This document shows positions 7,496 to 14,650 of a stretch of DNA of 64,000 nucleotides, piece after piece (position 1 is the stretch's first letter; every line of letters starts with the position of its first letter). A program made the translations under genes and the position numbers. The stretch is from assembly GCA_028284705.1 (NCBI GenBank), contig JANQRE010000013.1:1-64000 (forward strand), in the 5' to 3' direction. The notes beneath the pieces are model-generated. The model was given only the letters and a program-made list of their open reading frames with translations. It ran no database searches and was not told the origin of the DNA. This DNA is from Paracoccaceae bacterium. Its GTDB lineage: Bacteria; Pseudomonadota; Alphaproteobacteria; Rhodobacterales; Rhodobacteraceae.

Positions 7496-8473
7496 TCAGC
7501 CTCCGATCACGGTTTGCGCCACGGCAATGTAAACCGGAATGCCGATGGTCAGGTTGAAGGGGAATGTCACGCCGAGCGACATGGTCAGATAGATCGACGG
7601 GTTCGCTTCCGGCAGGGCTACGCGCATCGCGGCGGGCACTGCGATATAGGAGGCCGAGGCAGAAAGCGTCATCAACAGTGCCGCACTGCCGGGTGTGAGG
7701 CCGAGAAGGAGCGCGGCGAGAAGACCTATGACAGAGCCGACAAGCGGCATGAGCAGCCCGAAGGACAAGAGACCCGGTGTGAGATATTTGGCGCTGGTTC
7801 TGAGGCCGCGCCCAGCGACGAGACCCATATCAAGGAGGAACAGGCACAACACCCCCTGAAAGCCGGGCACAATGAAGGCTTCGATCTGCGCCATGCCGTC
7901 ATTGCCGGTGATCCCACCGATCAGGAAGGACCCGACCAGCAGGACGATGGAGCCGTTGAGCAATATCTCGCGCCAGAGCGTTGCATCCATCGACCCTTTC
8001 GATCCGTCGCGTGAGACGAGCCAGAGGGCGGAGAGGATCGCGGGTGCTTCCATCACAGCCGCAACCGCCACCATATAGCCATCCGAAGGTAGACCGATGC
8101 TGGTGAGCGCCGATGTACTGGCCACGAAGGTAACAATCGAGATCGAGCCGTAATGCGCGGCGACTGCGGCGGCATCAACGGTGCTGAGGCGGCTCATCAC
8201 CCGCAGAAGTGCGAACGCCACGAAGGGGATTAGAGCAGAGAGAACTAGACCGGCGAGAAGGGTCAGACCAAGGGTCACATCGATGCCGTGATCCGCAACG
8301 CTGACCCCGCCTTTGAAGCCGATGGCAAAGAGCAGATAGATCGACATCGCCTTGGCCGCGGCTTCCGGGAAGGTCAGATCGGAACGCGCGAAGGACGCCG
8401 CAACGCCGAGCACGAAGAACAGGATCAGCGGCGACAGCAGGTTCTCCGCCGCGAGTGCGAATATCGAATCCAT
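7496..8473 (-). CDS. sbtA: Sodium-dependent bicarbonate transporter
   Basis: 325 residues, matching SbtA-family length, with about ten hydrophobic segments arranged as two inverted halves. Family-like stretches include SPLILFFVLGVAASFARSDL at residues 14-33, then AIGFKGGVSVADHG, AAHYGSISIVTFV and VPGFQGVLCLFLLDMG. SbtA imports HCO3- with Na+ across the inner membrane. It lies 18 bp after a beta-carbonic anhydrase gene and 4 bp before its P-II-like partner. No carboxysome or Rubisco gene is visible, so the imported bicarbonate may feed anaplerotic carboxylases; that use is inference. Confidence 0.9.
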   Translation of the reverse strand: MDSIFALAAENLLSPLILFFVLGVAASFARSDLTFPEAAAKAMSIYLLFAIGFKGGVSVADHGIDVTLGLTLLAGLVLSALIPFVAFALLRVMSRLSTVDAAAVAAHYGSISIVTFVASTSALTSIGLPSDGYMVAVAAVMEAPAILSALWLVSRDGSKGSMDATLWREILLNGSIVLLVGSFLIGGITGNDGMAQIEAFIVPGFQGVLCLFLLDMGLVAGRGLRTSAKYLTPGLLSFGLLMPLVGSVIGLLAALLLGLTPGSAALLMTLSASASYIAVPAAMRVALPEANPSIYLTMSLGVTFPFNLTIGIPVYIAVAQTVIGG

Positions 8474-8491
8474 CTGGTCGGTCTGTCCCCT

Positions 8492-9139
8492 TTAGACCTG
8501 CACGAAGCCCTTTTCGTGGAGATAGTGCTCCAGCGTGCCGGCGCCAATATCGGTGTAGAGCCCGTGCAGGGTCAGGTCGCCGCGCTCGATGGCCTCTGCG
8601 ACGAATGGGAACCCGCGCAGGTTTTCCAGCGAGACGAGGATCGCCTCCTTTTCCAGGGCGAGGCGGCGGTCGTCATCATCCTCGATCTCTTTAACGCGTT
8701 CATAGCCGGGGCGCAGCACATCGATCCAGCGGCCGACGAAACTGGTCTTTTCCTCAAGCTCCGGCGCTTTGCCCGAACACATCGCCTCGCAGCCCGCCAC
8801 ACCGCCGCATTGGGAATGACCCATGACGATGATATGCGCCACATGCAGGCTGGTGACGGCATATTCGATGGCCGCTGATGTGCCGTGATGCGCGCCGTCC
8901 GGCTCGAAGGGCGGGACGAGATTGGCGATGTTGCGGTGGATGAAGAACTCGCCGTTATCGGCGCCAAAGATCGACTCAACATTCACCCGGCTATCGCAGC
9001 AGGCGATGACCATAGCGCGGGGATGCTGGCCGTCCTGCGCCAGATGATGAAACCAGGATTCATTGTCCTTGAACGTCGTCGCTTTCCAACCGTGGTAGCG
9101 CTGGACGAGGTAGTTCGGCAGAGGTCGTCTATACGGCAT
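8492..9139 (-). CDS. Beta-class carbonic anhydrase
   Basis: 215 residues from the ATG at 9139. It interconverts CO2 and bicarbonate. The zinc site is complete: Cys47, with Asp49 and Arg51 in CCDSR, and His108 and Cys111 in GHSQCGG. The frame is open 28 codons further upstream, but the start MPYRRPLPNYLVQ is chosen because family members begin just before this segment. No signal peptide is present, so it is cytoplasmic. It is the first gene of the minus-strand series carbonic anhydrase, sbtA, sbtB, ribbon-helix-helix protein. An inverted repeat at 9173-9193 lies in the promoter region. Confidence 0.93.
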   Translation of the reverse strand: MPYRRPLPNYLVQRYHGWKATTFKDNESWFHHLAQDGQHPRAMVIACCDSRVNVESIFGADNGEFFIHRNIANLVPPFEPDGAHHGTSAAIEYAVTSLHVAHIIVMGHSQCGGVAGCEAMCSGKAPELEEKTSFVGRWIDVLRPGYERVKEIEDDDDRRLALEKEAILVSLENLRGFPFVAEAIERGDLTLHGLYTDIGAGTLEHYLHEKGFVQV

Positions 9140-9172
9140 TTCGGTCCCATTTTTCCCGTTTCCTAAGAGTAA

Positions 9173-9193
9173 TTCGCCGAAAATTCGAGCGAA
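9173..9193. promoter_or_regulatory. Candidate operator upstream of the carbonic anhydrase-sbtAB operon
   Basis: TTCGC (9173-9177) and GCGAA (9189-9193) are separated by 11 bp, with inner arms CGAA and TTCG around an AA centre. The site lies 34-54 bp before the carbonic anhydrase start. The T-N11-A layout resembles sites of LysR-type regulators such as CbbR or CcmR, but no such regulator is adjacent. Inference only. Confidence 0.3.
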
Positions 9194-9278
9194 AAATACC
9201 CTTGGCGGCAAAGCTTTGTTCACTCACCTCATAGATATACCGGAAGCCAAGCGGGGGCGAATTTGAAAGGGGGTCGCG

Positions 9279-9659
9279 ATGGGTGCGGTCTGTAAACTGA
9301 GATTGCCGGAACGGGTGCTGCTCGATCCGGACCGTCTGGTGGAACTTTGTGTGTCGATGGGGGAACCGGCGGCGGAGGCTCTGGTGACGGCGTCCATCGG
9401 GGATGTTGCCTTGGGCATGGAGACGCTGACTTACGGCGATCTGGTCGAGGACAAAGACAAGATCCTGAAGGTCGTCAAACGGTTGCGCAGCATCGCCGAA
9501 CATATCGGACTGACGACCTTTGTGCGCGTTGCCGATGATGTGGAAACCGCTGCAAAAAACTCCGACATTGCGGCCTATGGGGCGACGCTGGAGCGGCTCA
9601 AACGTGTGGCGGCAAAGGCGCAAACCGCGCTTTGGGACCTGCAGGACATGATGATCTGA
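9279..9659 (+). CDS. Small helical protein resembling an Hpt domain without the phospho-histidine
   Basis: 126 residues, predicted all alpha-helical and cytoplasmic. The segment VKRLRSIAEHIGLTTFVRVADDVETAA followed by LERLKRVAAKAQTALWDL follows the helix pattern of histidine phosphotransfer domains (AHxLKGxAxxIGLxxLxxxAxxLE). The positions of the phospho-acceptor His and the helper Lys hold Lys and Arg instead, so phosphotransfer would not be possible. A GGGGG tract lies just before the ATG. It is divergent from the carbonic anhydrase operon and 62 bp before the aminopeptidase gene. The Hpt relation is my reading and uncertain; otherwise it is a hypothetical protein. Confidence 0.65.
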   Translation: MGAVCKLRLPERVLLDPDRLVELCVSMGEPAAEALVTASIGDVALGMETLTYGDLVEDKDKILKVVKRLRSIAEHIGLTTFVRVADDVETAAKNSDIAAYGATLERLKRVAAKAQTALWDLQDMMI

Positions 9660-9721
9660 GCAATCCGGCTTGCGGTTGGGCGCGGTCCGGTTAGGCTGCG
9701 CGGAACAATTGCGAGAGGCCA

Positions 9722-11104
9722 ATGCTCACCTTCGGATCTCCCTCACCGGACGCAGTGCCGGTTTTTCTGCTTTCAAAAGAAGGGTTTGAAACCTGGCGTG
9801 CCGCACAGAGCGAGGATGTGCAGGCCTGGCTCGAGGCCACAGGTTTCAAGGCTGCGGCGGGCGAGACCTGTCTGATCCCGGGCGACAACGGATCGGTGGC
9901 CATGGCTCTCGGCGGGCTTGGCGGATCGCAAGACCGGGCGCGTCAGAGACTTCTGGCTGGGAAAGTCGCGGCGGCTTTGCCGAAGGGCGTCTACACCATC
10001 GCATCAGAGCATGACGAGACCGAGCTGGCTGAACATGCGCTGGCTTGGCTGCTCTCAGGCTACCGCTTCGATCGCTACAAAGATCGCGGTGCCGCGAAAC
10101 CGCAATTGATCTGTCCAGAGGGATTGGATCGGAACGAGATCGAGACGATTGTCGCGGGCGAAGCCCTGACCCGGACCCTGATCAACACGCCCGCGAGCGA
10201 TATGGGGCCCTCGGCGCTGCAGCAGGCAGTCGAGGAACTGGCGGCGCAGCATGGTGCTCAGGTCGACATGGTCATTGGTGATGATCTTCTAAGCCAGAAT
10301 TTCCCTATGATTCATACGGTTGGACGTGCCGCAGCTGACCCGCCACGACTGATCGACCTAAGTTGGGGAGAGACCGGTCCGAGCCTTGTTCTGGTTGGTA
10401 AGGGCGTCTGTTTCGACACGGGCGGGCTCAACATCAAACCCGGCGCGAGTATGGGATTGATGAAGAAGGACATGGGTGGCGCGGCCACGGTTCTGGGGTT
10501 GGCGCATATGATCATGGGGCTGAACCTGCCGCTGCGCCTGCGGGTGCTGATCCCGGCGGTTGAGAATTCCATCGACGGCTCCGCGTTCCGCCCGCAGGAC
10601 ATCCTGACCTCGCGCAAAGGATTGACCGTTGAAATCAACAACACCGATGCCGAAGGGCGTCTGGTGCTGGCCGATGCGCTGGCCTTGGCGGATGAGACGC
10701 CGCCCGATCTGATGATTTGCATGGCGACGCTGACCGGGGCCGCTCGCGTCGCGGTCGGGCCTGATCTGGCCCCGTTTTATACCGATGATGATGGGTTTGC
10801 GGATGCACTGTTCCGCGGTGCTCGGAATGTGCATGACCCTGTCTGGCGAATGCCATTTCATGACCCTTACGAGACCATGATCGAGCCCGGGATTGCAGAT
10901 CTCGACAATGCGCCGAAAGGCGGGTTTGGTGGGTCGATCACGGCGGCGCTGTTCCTACGGCGCTTTGTGGAGGCGACGCCGCTTTTCGCGCATTTTGACA
11001 TCTACGGCTGGAACCCGAAAGCCGCCCCGGCGCGACCTGTTGGCGGAGTGGGTCAAGGCGCGCGCGCGATCCTTGCGGCCTTGCCTGAGCTGTTGGAGCT
11101 CTGA
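9722..11104 (+). CDS. M17 leucyl aminopeptidase family protein
   Basis: 460 residues. The C-terminal catalytic domain has the M17 metal and substrate motifs VGKGVCFDTGGLNIKPGA (about residue 222), LMKKDMGGAATVLG, and the signature NTDAEGRLVLADAL (about 302-315). The N-terminal 150 residues are the less conserved regulatory domain. These enzymes are cytoplasmic hexamers with two metal ions that remove N-terminal residues from peptides. It is shorter than classic PepA (about 500) and fits the PepB-like subgroup common in Rhodobacterales. Only one base separates its stop from the NlpC/P60 gene, so the two form an operon, perhaps for recycling of peptides released from the wall. Confidence 0.9.
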   Translation: MLTFGSPSPDAVPVFLLSKEGFETWRAAQSEDVQAWLEATGFKAAAGETCLIPGDNGSVAMALGGLGGSQDRARQRLLAGKVAAALPKGVYTIASEHDETELAEHALAWLLSGYRFDRYKDRGAAKPQLICPEGLDRNEIETIVAGEALTRTLINTPASDMGPSALQQAVEELAAQHGAQVDMVIGDDLLSQNFPMIHTVGRAAADPPRLIDLSWGETGPSLVLVGKGVCFDTGGLNIKPGASMGLMKKDMGGAATVLGLAHMIMGLNLPLRLRVLIPAVENSIDGSAFRPQDILTSRKGLTVEINNTDAEGRLVLADALALADETPPDLMICMATLTGAARVAVGPDLAPFYTDDDGFADALFRGARNVHDPVWRMPFHDPYETMIEPGIADLDNAPKGGFGGSITAALFLRRFVEATPLFAHFDIYGWNPKAAPARPVGGVGQGARAILAALPELLEL

Positions 11105-11105
11105 G

Positions 11106-11936
11106 ATGGATCGGCGCACGACACCCGCAAATGGCCGCGTGGCCGCGCTGCACCTGAAAGGGCAGGTCGAGGCGGAGGCCTATGTCGAGGGCGATCTGAC
11201 CCAATGCAAGGCGGCGGCGGCCGATATCCATGGCAAACCCAATGGTCGTCGCGTCTCGCAGCTTCTCTTTGGCGATATGTTTGAAGTGTTTGACCGTCAT
11301 TCGGGCTACGCTTTCGGGCAGTCGGTTTATGATGGCTATTGCGGTTATGTGCGCGAGGATTTGCTAGGGGACCCGCTGGTCGCAACCCATTGGGTCGTCT
11401 CACCGTCGACGCATCTTTACCCTGGGCCGAACATAAAATTCATGACCCGCGGTGCGCTCTATTTCGGCTCGGAAGTTACCGTGGCCGGGGAGGAGGGCCC
11501 CTGGTCGCGCCTGGCGGATGGAAAATATGTGCCGAAGGCGCATCTGGTTCCGACCGGCACCAGTCTGACCGATCCCGTGGCTGTGGCGGATCTCTTTCTG
11601 GGCACGCCGTATCTCTGGGGCGGCAGCACGCGCTACGGGATCGATTGCTCCGGTCTGGTGCAGATGGCCTTTCGCTCTTGCGGCATGGATTGCCCGCGCG
11701 ACAGTGACATGCAGGAGGCGGAGCTGGGCGAGGATATTGACCTGACGGAGGTCCGCCGAGGCGATCTTTTGTTCTGGAAAGGCCATGTGGGATTCGCCTC
11801 AAGCGAGACGATGCTGCTGCACGCCAATGCCCACCACATGTCGGTGGCCTATGAGCCGGTTGAAAAGGCGATCAAACGGATCGAGGAGAATGGCGGCGGT
11901 CCGGTGACATCGGTCAAGCGTGTTGAGATCGCTTAA
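11106..11936 (+). CDS. NlpC/P60 family cysteine hydrolase with SH3-like domain
   Basis: 276 residues from the ATG at 11106, one base after the aminopeptidase stop. Residues 40-140 form SH3b-like segments (DMFEVFDRHSGYAFGQ, DGYCGYVREDL). The C-terminal NlpC/P60 domain has the catalytic Cys in YGIDCSGLVQMAF, a His in LFWKGHVGFAS and the third polar residue around LLHANAHH. The family cleaves gamma-D-Glu-meso-DAP links in cell-wall peptides. No signal peptide is visible, so it probably acts in the cytoplasm on imported muropeptides, in line with its aminopeptidase neighbour. The open frame runs further upstream, but that part overlaps the aminopeptidase. Confidence 0.88.
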   Translation: MDRRTTPANGRVAALHLKGQVEAEAYVEGDLTQCKAAAADIHGKPNGRRVSQLLFGDMFEVFDRHSGYAFGQSVYDGYCGYVREDLLGDPLVATHWVVSPSTHLYPGPNIKFMTRGALYFGSEVTVAGEEGPWSRLADGKYVPKAHLVPTGTSLTDPVAVADLFLGTPYLWGGSTRYGIDCSGLVQMAFRSCGMDCPRDSDMQEAELGEDIDLTEVRRGDLLFWKGHVGFASSETMLLHANAHHMSVAYEPVEKAIKRIEENGGGPVTSVKRVEIA

Positions 11937-12080
11937 TTTGTGATCCAAACCAGCCCTCTCCCTACCGCCCTTTACCCTAAGGCGATTCGGATAATGGATA
12001 GTGAACACCATGGGCGTGTGTGGGTGGGGTGCGGCTAGGTTAGGAGAGGTGCGGGCCCTGTCCACTGATCATCGGCATGT

Positions 12081-12425
12081 TCACTCGACAGCGCGGATCA
12101 GCTTCTTCTCCAAAACACGTAACACTTGCCGCAAATCGGCGCCGCGTTTCAGAATGCGCCCGTCCATGCCGATTACTGCATATTGCTGCTGCTTGGCGAT
12201 CAGTTTGGGACGCTTCTCGATGCGGTAGATCGGGTGCTCCGCCGCGCGCCGGAAGATCGAGAAAATCGCCACATCTTTCAGCATCGAAATCCCGTAATCC
12301 CGCCATTCGCCGGTGGCGACCATACGGCCATAAATCGTCAGGATGTGATTGAGTTCCGTGCGGTGAAACGCGACCTGCGTGGACGGTATTTGTCCCTGGA
12401 ACGGGATCGGAGCGTTTTGGTTCAT
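12081..12425 (-). CDS. DUF2794 domain-containing protein
   Basis: 114 residues from the ATG at 12425. It matches the alphaproteobacterial DUF2794 family as I know it: VAFHRTELNHILTIYGRMVA, GEWRDYGISMLKDVAIFSIF, then AEHPIYRIEKRPKL and a lysine-rich end. The function is unknown; it is a small soluble protein, nearly always present in alphaproteobacteria. The frame is open to 12515, but the later ATG gives the normal family length. No good Shine-Dalgarno is visible. It lies downstream of a structured intergenic region with three hairpins. Confidence 0.82.
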   Translation of the reverse strand: MNQNAPIPFQGQIPSTQVAFHRTELNHILTIYGRMVATGEWRDYGISMLKDVAIFSIFRRAAEHPIYRIEKRPKLIAKQQQYAVIGMDGRILKRGADLRQVLRVLEKKLIRAVE

Positions 12426-12486
12426 GAGGCCAGAATTGCGCGGGTTTTCCACAGACGCAAGCTTTGCCGCAAAAAAGTCGGAAATT

Positions 12487-12511
12487 GACCCCTGAAGCAC
12501 CGCGAGGGGTC
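12487..12511. other. Hairpin in the region upstream of DUF2794
   Basis: A perfect 7-bp stem GACCCCT (12487-12493) with AGGGGTC (12505-12511) and an 11-nt loop, 62-86 bp upstream of the DUF2794 start. It would lie in the 5' leader if transcription of DUF2794 starts above it. It has no U run. Confidence 0.3.
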
Positions 12512-12527
12512 CCAATTCTCGTCGCGT

Positions 12528-12556
12528 TTGACGTGGATAAGAGCCTCATGTGTAGC
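12528..12556 (+). promoter_or_regulatory. Candidate promoter for an intergenic small RNA
   Basis: TTGACG (12528-12533), 17 bp, then TGTAGC (12551-12556). The -35 is near consensus and the -10 weak, as is common in alphaproteobacteria. No open frame follows; two strong hairpins do. Confidence 0.35.
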
Positions 12557-12561
12557 GAGTG

Positions 12562-12666
12562 AATGCTCATCCCGGTGCGAGCGATCAGCCCCCACCCAGA
12601 TGCTTGCACCGGGCCTACACTGTCATTCGAAAGACCTCGGGACCTTGCGGTTTCGGGGTCTTTCTA
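12562..12666 (+). ncRNA. Candidate small RNA of about 105 nt
   Basis: Downstream of the candidate promoter is a 12-bp hairpin with one G-T pair (CCCGGTGCGAGC 12571-12582 with 12602-12613). Its 19-nt loop holds the run GCCCCCACCC. After a 15-nt linker follows a terminator-like hairpin (GAAAGACC 12629-12636 with GGTCTTTC 12657-12664, small inner stem ACC/GGT with loop TTGC) whose 3' arm is T-rich. The DNA lies between two minus-strand genes and codes for nothing convincing. A C-rich loop is typical of RNAs that pair with ribosome binding sites. The call rests on structure and promoter alone; the last hairpin could instead serve the minus-strand gene ending at 12664. Confidence 0.4.
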
Positions 12667-13476
12667 ATTGGGCAGCTTGAAGGTCAGCGCCGCCCAGAGA
12701 GAGCGCCAGACAGCACCCTCATCCGGGTCGTCATTGGGCAGGGCTTCCATCGCGACTGCATCGACCAGATACTCATTACCCGGTTTTACGGGGAAACGTC
12801 CGATGCCTTCGGCATCGGTGCTGTAGAGTTGCACGTCGATCTCGCCGGCTGTGTCACGTACGAAGAGTTCAACCTGAGCATTGGCGCGGGGCTCGCCGTT
12901 CAAGAGCACCTTTACCGCCATCTCCGACAAGTCCTCGGTATAGGGGTTGTTCAGCGCAATGATCTCGGTCTGCAGGCCCATGTTGCGATCCGCGCCCTCG
13001 CCTGAGCCAACGGCGATGAGCGATTTGGCAAAGCGGCGATAATCCTCCTTGAAGTTCTCCCGGCGGATGCCGCGGGCGTCATGGGCTGAGGGCACCCGCG
13101 TCATGGCCTTGTGGGTAAAAAACTTCTCGAACTTGGCCCATTCCTTGTAGGTGAGCGAATTGTCGACCGTTTCATGCACGATGATCGCAAGGCCGTCTTG
13201 CAGGCCATCCATCTTCATTGCAGGCACATCGCCGAGACGTCCCTCAACCGGCGTGATCGTCTCGCCCTGCACCACCTCAAACCGCTCAAACTGGCGGGTC
13301 TGATAGGAATACGCGGGCCCGATGAAGCCCTGTCCCACACGCAGATGCGCTTCGGCTTGCTCCCCCGGCTGAATGACGTAGGTTATCGGAGAAATCCAGA
13401 ATTCATGGGCCGTTGCAGCGCTGGTTGCGGCCAGAAACAGGACTAAAGGGTGGAGCATGCGGAACAGGTTTTTCAT
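12664..13476 (-). CDS. Exported DUF4198 protein, probable nickel/cobalt uptake component
   Basis: 270 residues from the ATG at 13476. The signal peptide MKNLFRMLHPLVLFLAATSA is followed by ATA-HEFWISP; cleavage would leave histidine as the mature N-terminus. The rest is beta-rich (EQAEAHLRVGQGFIG, DAEGIGRFPVKPGNEYLVDA), as in the DUF4198/COG5266 family often found with cobalt or nickel transport genes. It is divergent from a HupE/UreJ-like gene whose start overlaps its own start region, which supports a shared role. Starts at 13527 (GTG) and 13458 (ATG) are also possible, none with a good Shine-Dalgarno. A hairpin overlaps the stop codon. Confidence 0.8.
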   Translation of the reverse strand: MKNLFRMLHPLVLFLAATSAATAHEFWISPITYVIQPGEQAEAHLRVGQGFIGPAYSYQTRQFERFEVVQGETITPVEGRLGDVPAMKMDGLQDGLAIIVHETVDNSLTYKEWAKFEKFFTHKAMTRVPSAHDARGIRRENFKEDYRRFAKSLIAVGSGEGADRNMGLQTEIIALNNPYTEDLSEMAVKVLLNGEPRANAQVELFVRDTAGEIDVQLYSTDAEGIGRFPVKPGNEYLVDAVAMEALPNDDPDEGAVWRSLWAALTFKLPN

Positions 13477-14650
13477 GGCGAAGATGCTGGCTGTGCAGGT
13501 GATTTTGTCAACCGCTCTGGCGTTCACCTTTGCGTATCAGGCTGCAGCGCATGAGATCAGGCCCGCGATTGCGGATGTCTCCTTGAGCGAGACGCAGGTC
13601 GAGATCGAGATGAGCCTGACGGCGGAGACATTGCTGTCGGGGATGGATTTGCAGGGGCTCGAGGACACCAATGATGCGCCTGAGGCGGAACTCTATGACC
13701 AGTTGCGCGCTTTGGAACCCGCGGATCTGGTGGCGCAGTTTCGTGACGCCTGGGGCGAGATTTCGGGCTCCATTACCGTGCTCGCCGGAGAGGCGCCCGT
13801 GACATTGGAGCTGGGGAACGTGGAAGCCGACCCGGTTGCCGATCCGGAACTGCCGCGCGACACGCGGATCACGCTGACCGGGGCATTGCCGGAGGATGGC
13901 AGCGATCTGCGCATGGGTTGGGCGGCGGCGAACGGACCCCTGATCGTGCGGCAAGCCGGGGCTGGGGATGATGCTTATGCAGGCTTCCTCGATGGCGGCG
14001 CGTTGAGCGAACCCCTGCCGCGGGCGGGCGCTGCGACGGAAAGCGCCTGGTCGGTGTTTTTCCGCTATATCGGGGTCGGGTTTGACCACATCATTCCGAA
14101 AGGTCTCGACCATATCCTCTTTGTCTTGGGGCTGTTCTTCCTGTCGCTGAAACTGCGTCCGCTGGTCATGCAGGTGACCGTCTTCACCATTGCCCACACG
14201 ATCACGCTGGCCTTGGCGAGCTTGCAGATCGTCACGGTTTCACCGGCCATCGTCGAGCCGCTGATCGCCCTGTCGATTGTCTATGTGGCGATCGAGAACC
14301 TGTTCACCACGCAAATCCGATGGTGGCGACCGCTGGTGATTTTTGCGTTCGGGCTTCTGCATGGGCTGGGATTCGCCTCCGTGCTGGGCGAGTTCGGTCT
14401 GGCGCCGGGACGCTTCATCGCCGGGCTCATCGGGTTCAATATCGGCGTCGAGGTCGGGCAACTGACGGTCATCGCCCTGGCGCTGATCCTGGTCTGGCTG
14501 GCGGTGCAGGCGGCGAAGGTGAAAAAGCTCGACCCGCTGGAGGAAGCGGTGGAAGAGCATGAGGTGATGTATCAGGGCATTGCGATTCCCGGGTCTATCG
14601 TCATTGCGATCATCGGCGCCTATTGGGCGTTTGAACGCGTGTTCCTGTGA
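13457..14650 (+). CDS. HupE/UreJ-family membrane protein
   Basis: 397 residues. A signal peptide ends in QAAA-HEIRPAIAD, so the mature protein again begins with His. A periplasmic domain of about 160 residues is followed by about six membrane helices from residue 200 on, containing FDHIIPKGLDHILFVLGLFF and the helix ending in FGLLHGLGFASVLGEF. The family is linked to nickel or cobalt uptake for hydrogenase and urease, but many copies, like this one, stand apart from those enzymes. The start at 13457 has AAAGGG 7 bp upstream; ATGs at 13475 and 13484 are alternatives. The stop overlaps the GTG of the EamA gene. Confidence 0.82.
   Translation: MRNRFFMAKMLAVQVILSTALAFTFAYQAAAHEIRPAIADVSLSETQVEIEMSLTAETLLSGMDLQGLEDTNDAPEAELYDQLRALEPADLVAQFRDAWGEISGSITVLAGEAPVTLELGNVEADPVADPELPRDTRITLTGALPEDGSDLRMGWAAANGPLIVRQAGAGDDAYAGFLDGGALSEPLPRAGAATESAWSVFFRYIGVGFDHIIPKGLDHILFVLGLFFLSLKLRPLVMQVTVFTIAHTITLALASLQIVTVSPAIVEPLIALSIVYVAIENLFTTQIRWWRPLVIFAFGLLHGLGFASVLGEFGLAPGRFIAGLIGFNIGVEVGQLTVIALALILVWLAVQAAKVKKLDPLEEAVEEHEVMYQGIAIPGSIVIAIIGAYWAFERVFL

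Noticed and set aside
12426-12663. 6S RNA, tmRNA or SRP RNA between DUF2794 and DUF4198
   Set aside because: The length and stems do not match the long closed stem of 6S RNA, and no tRNA-like or SRP core is present; only an unassigned small RNA is proposed.
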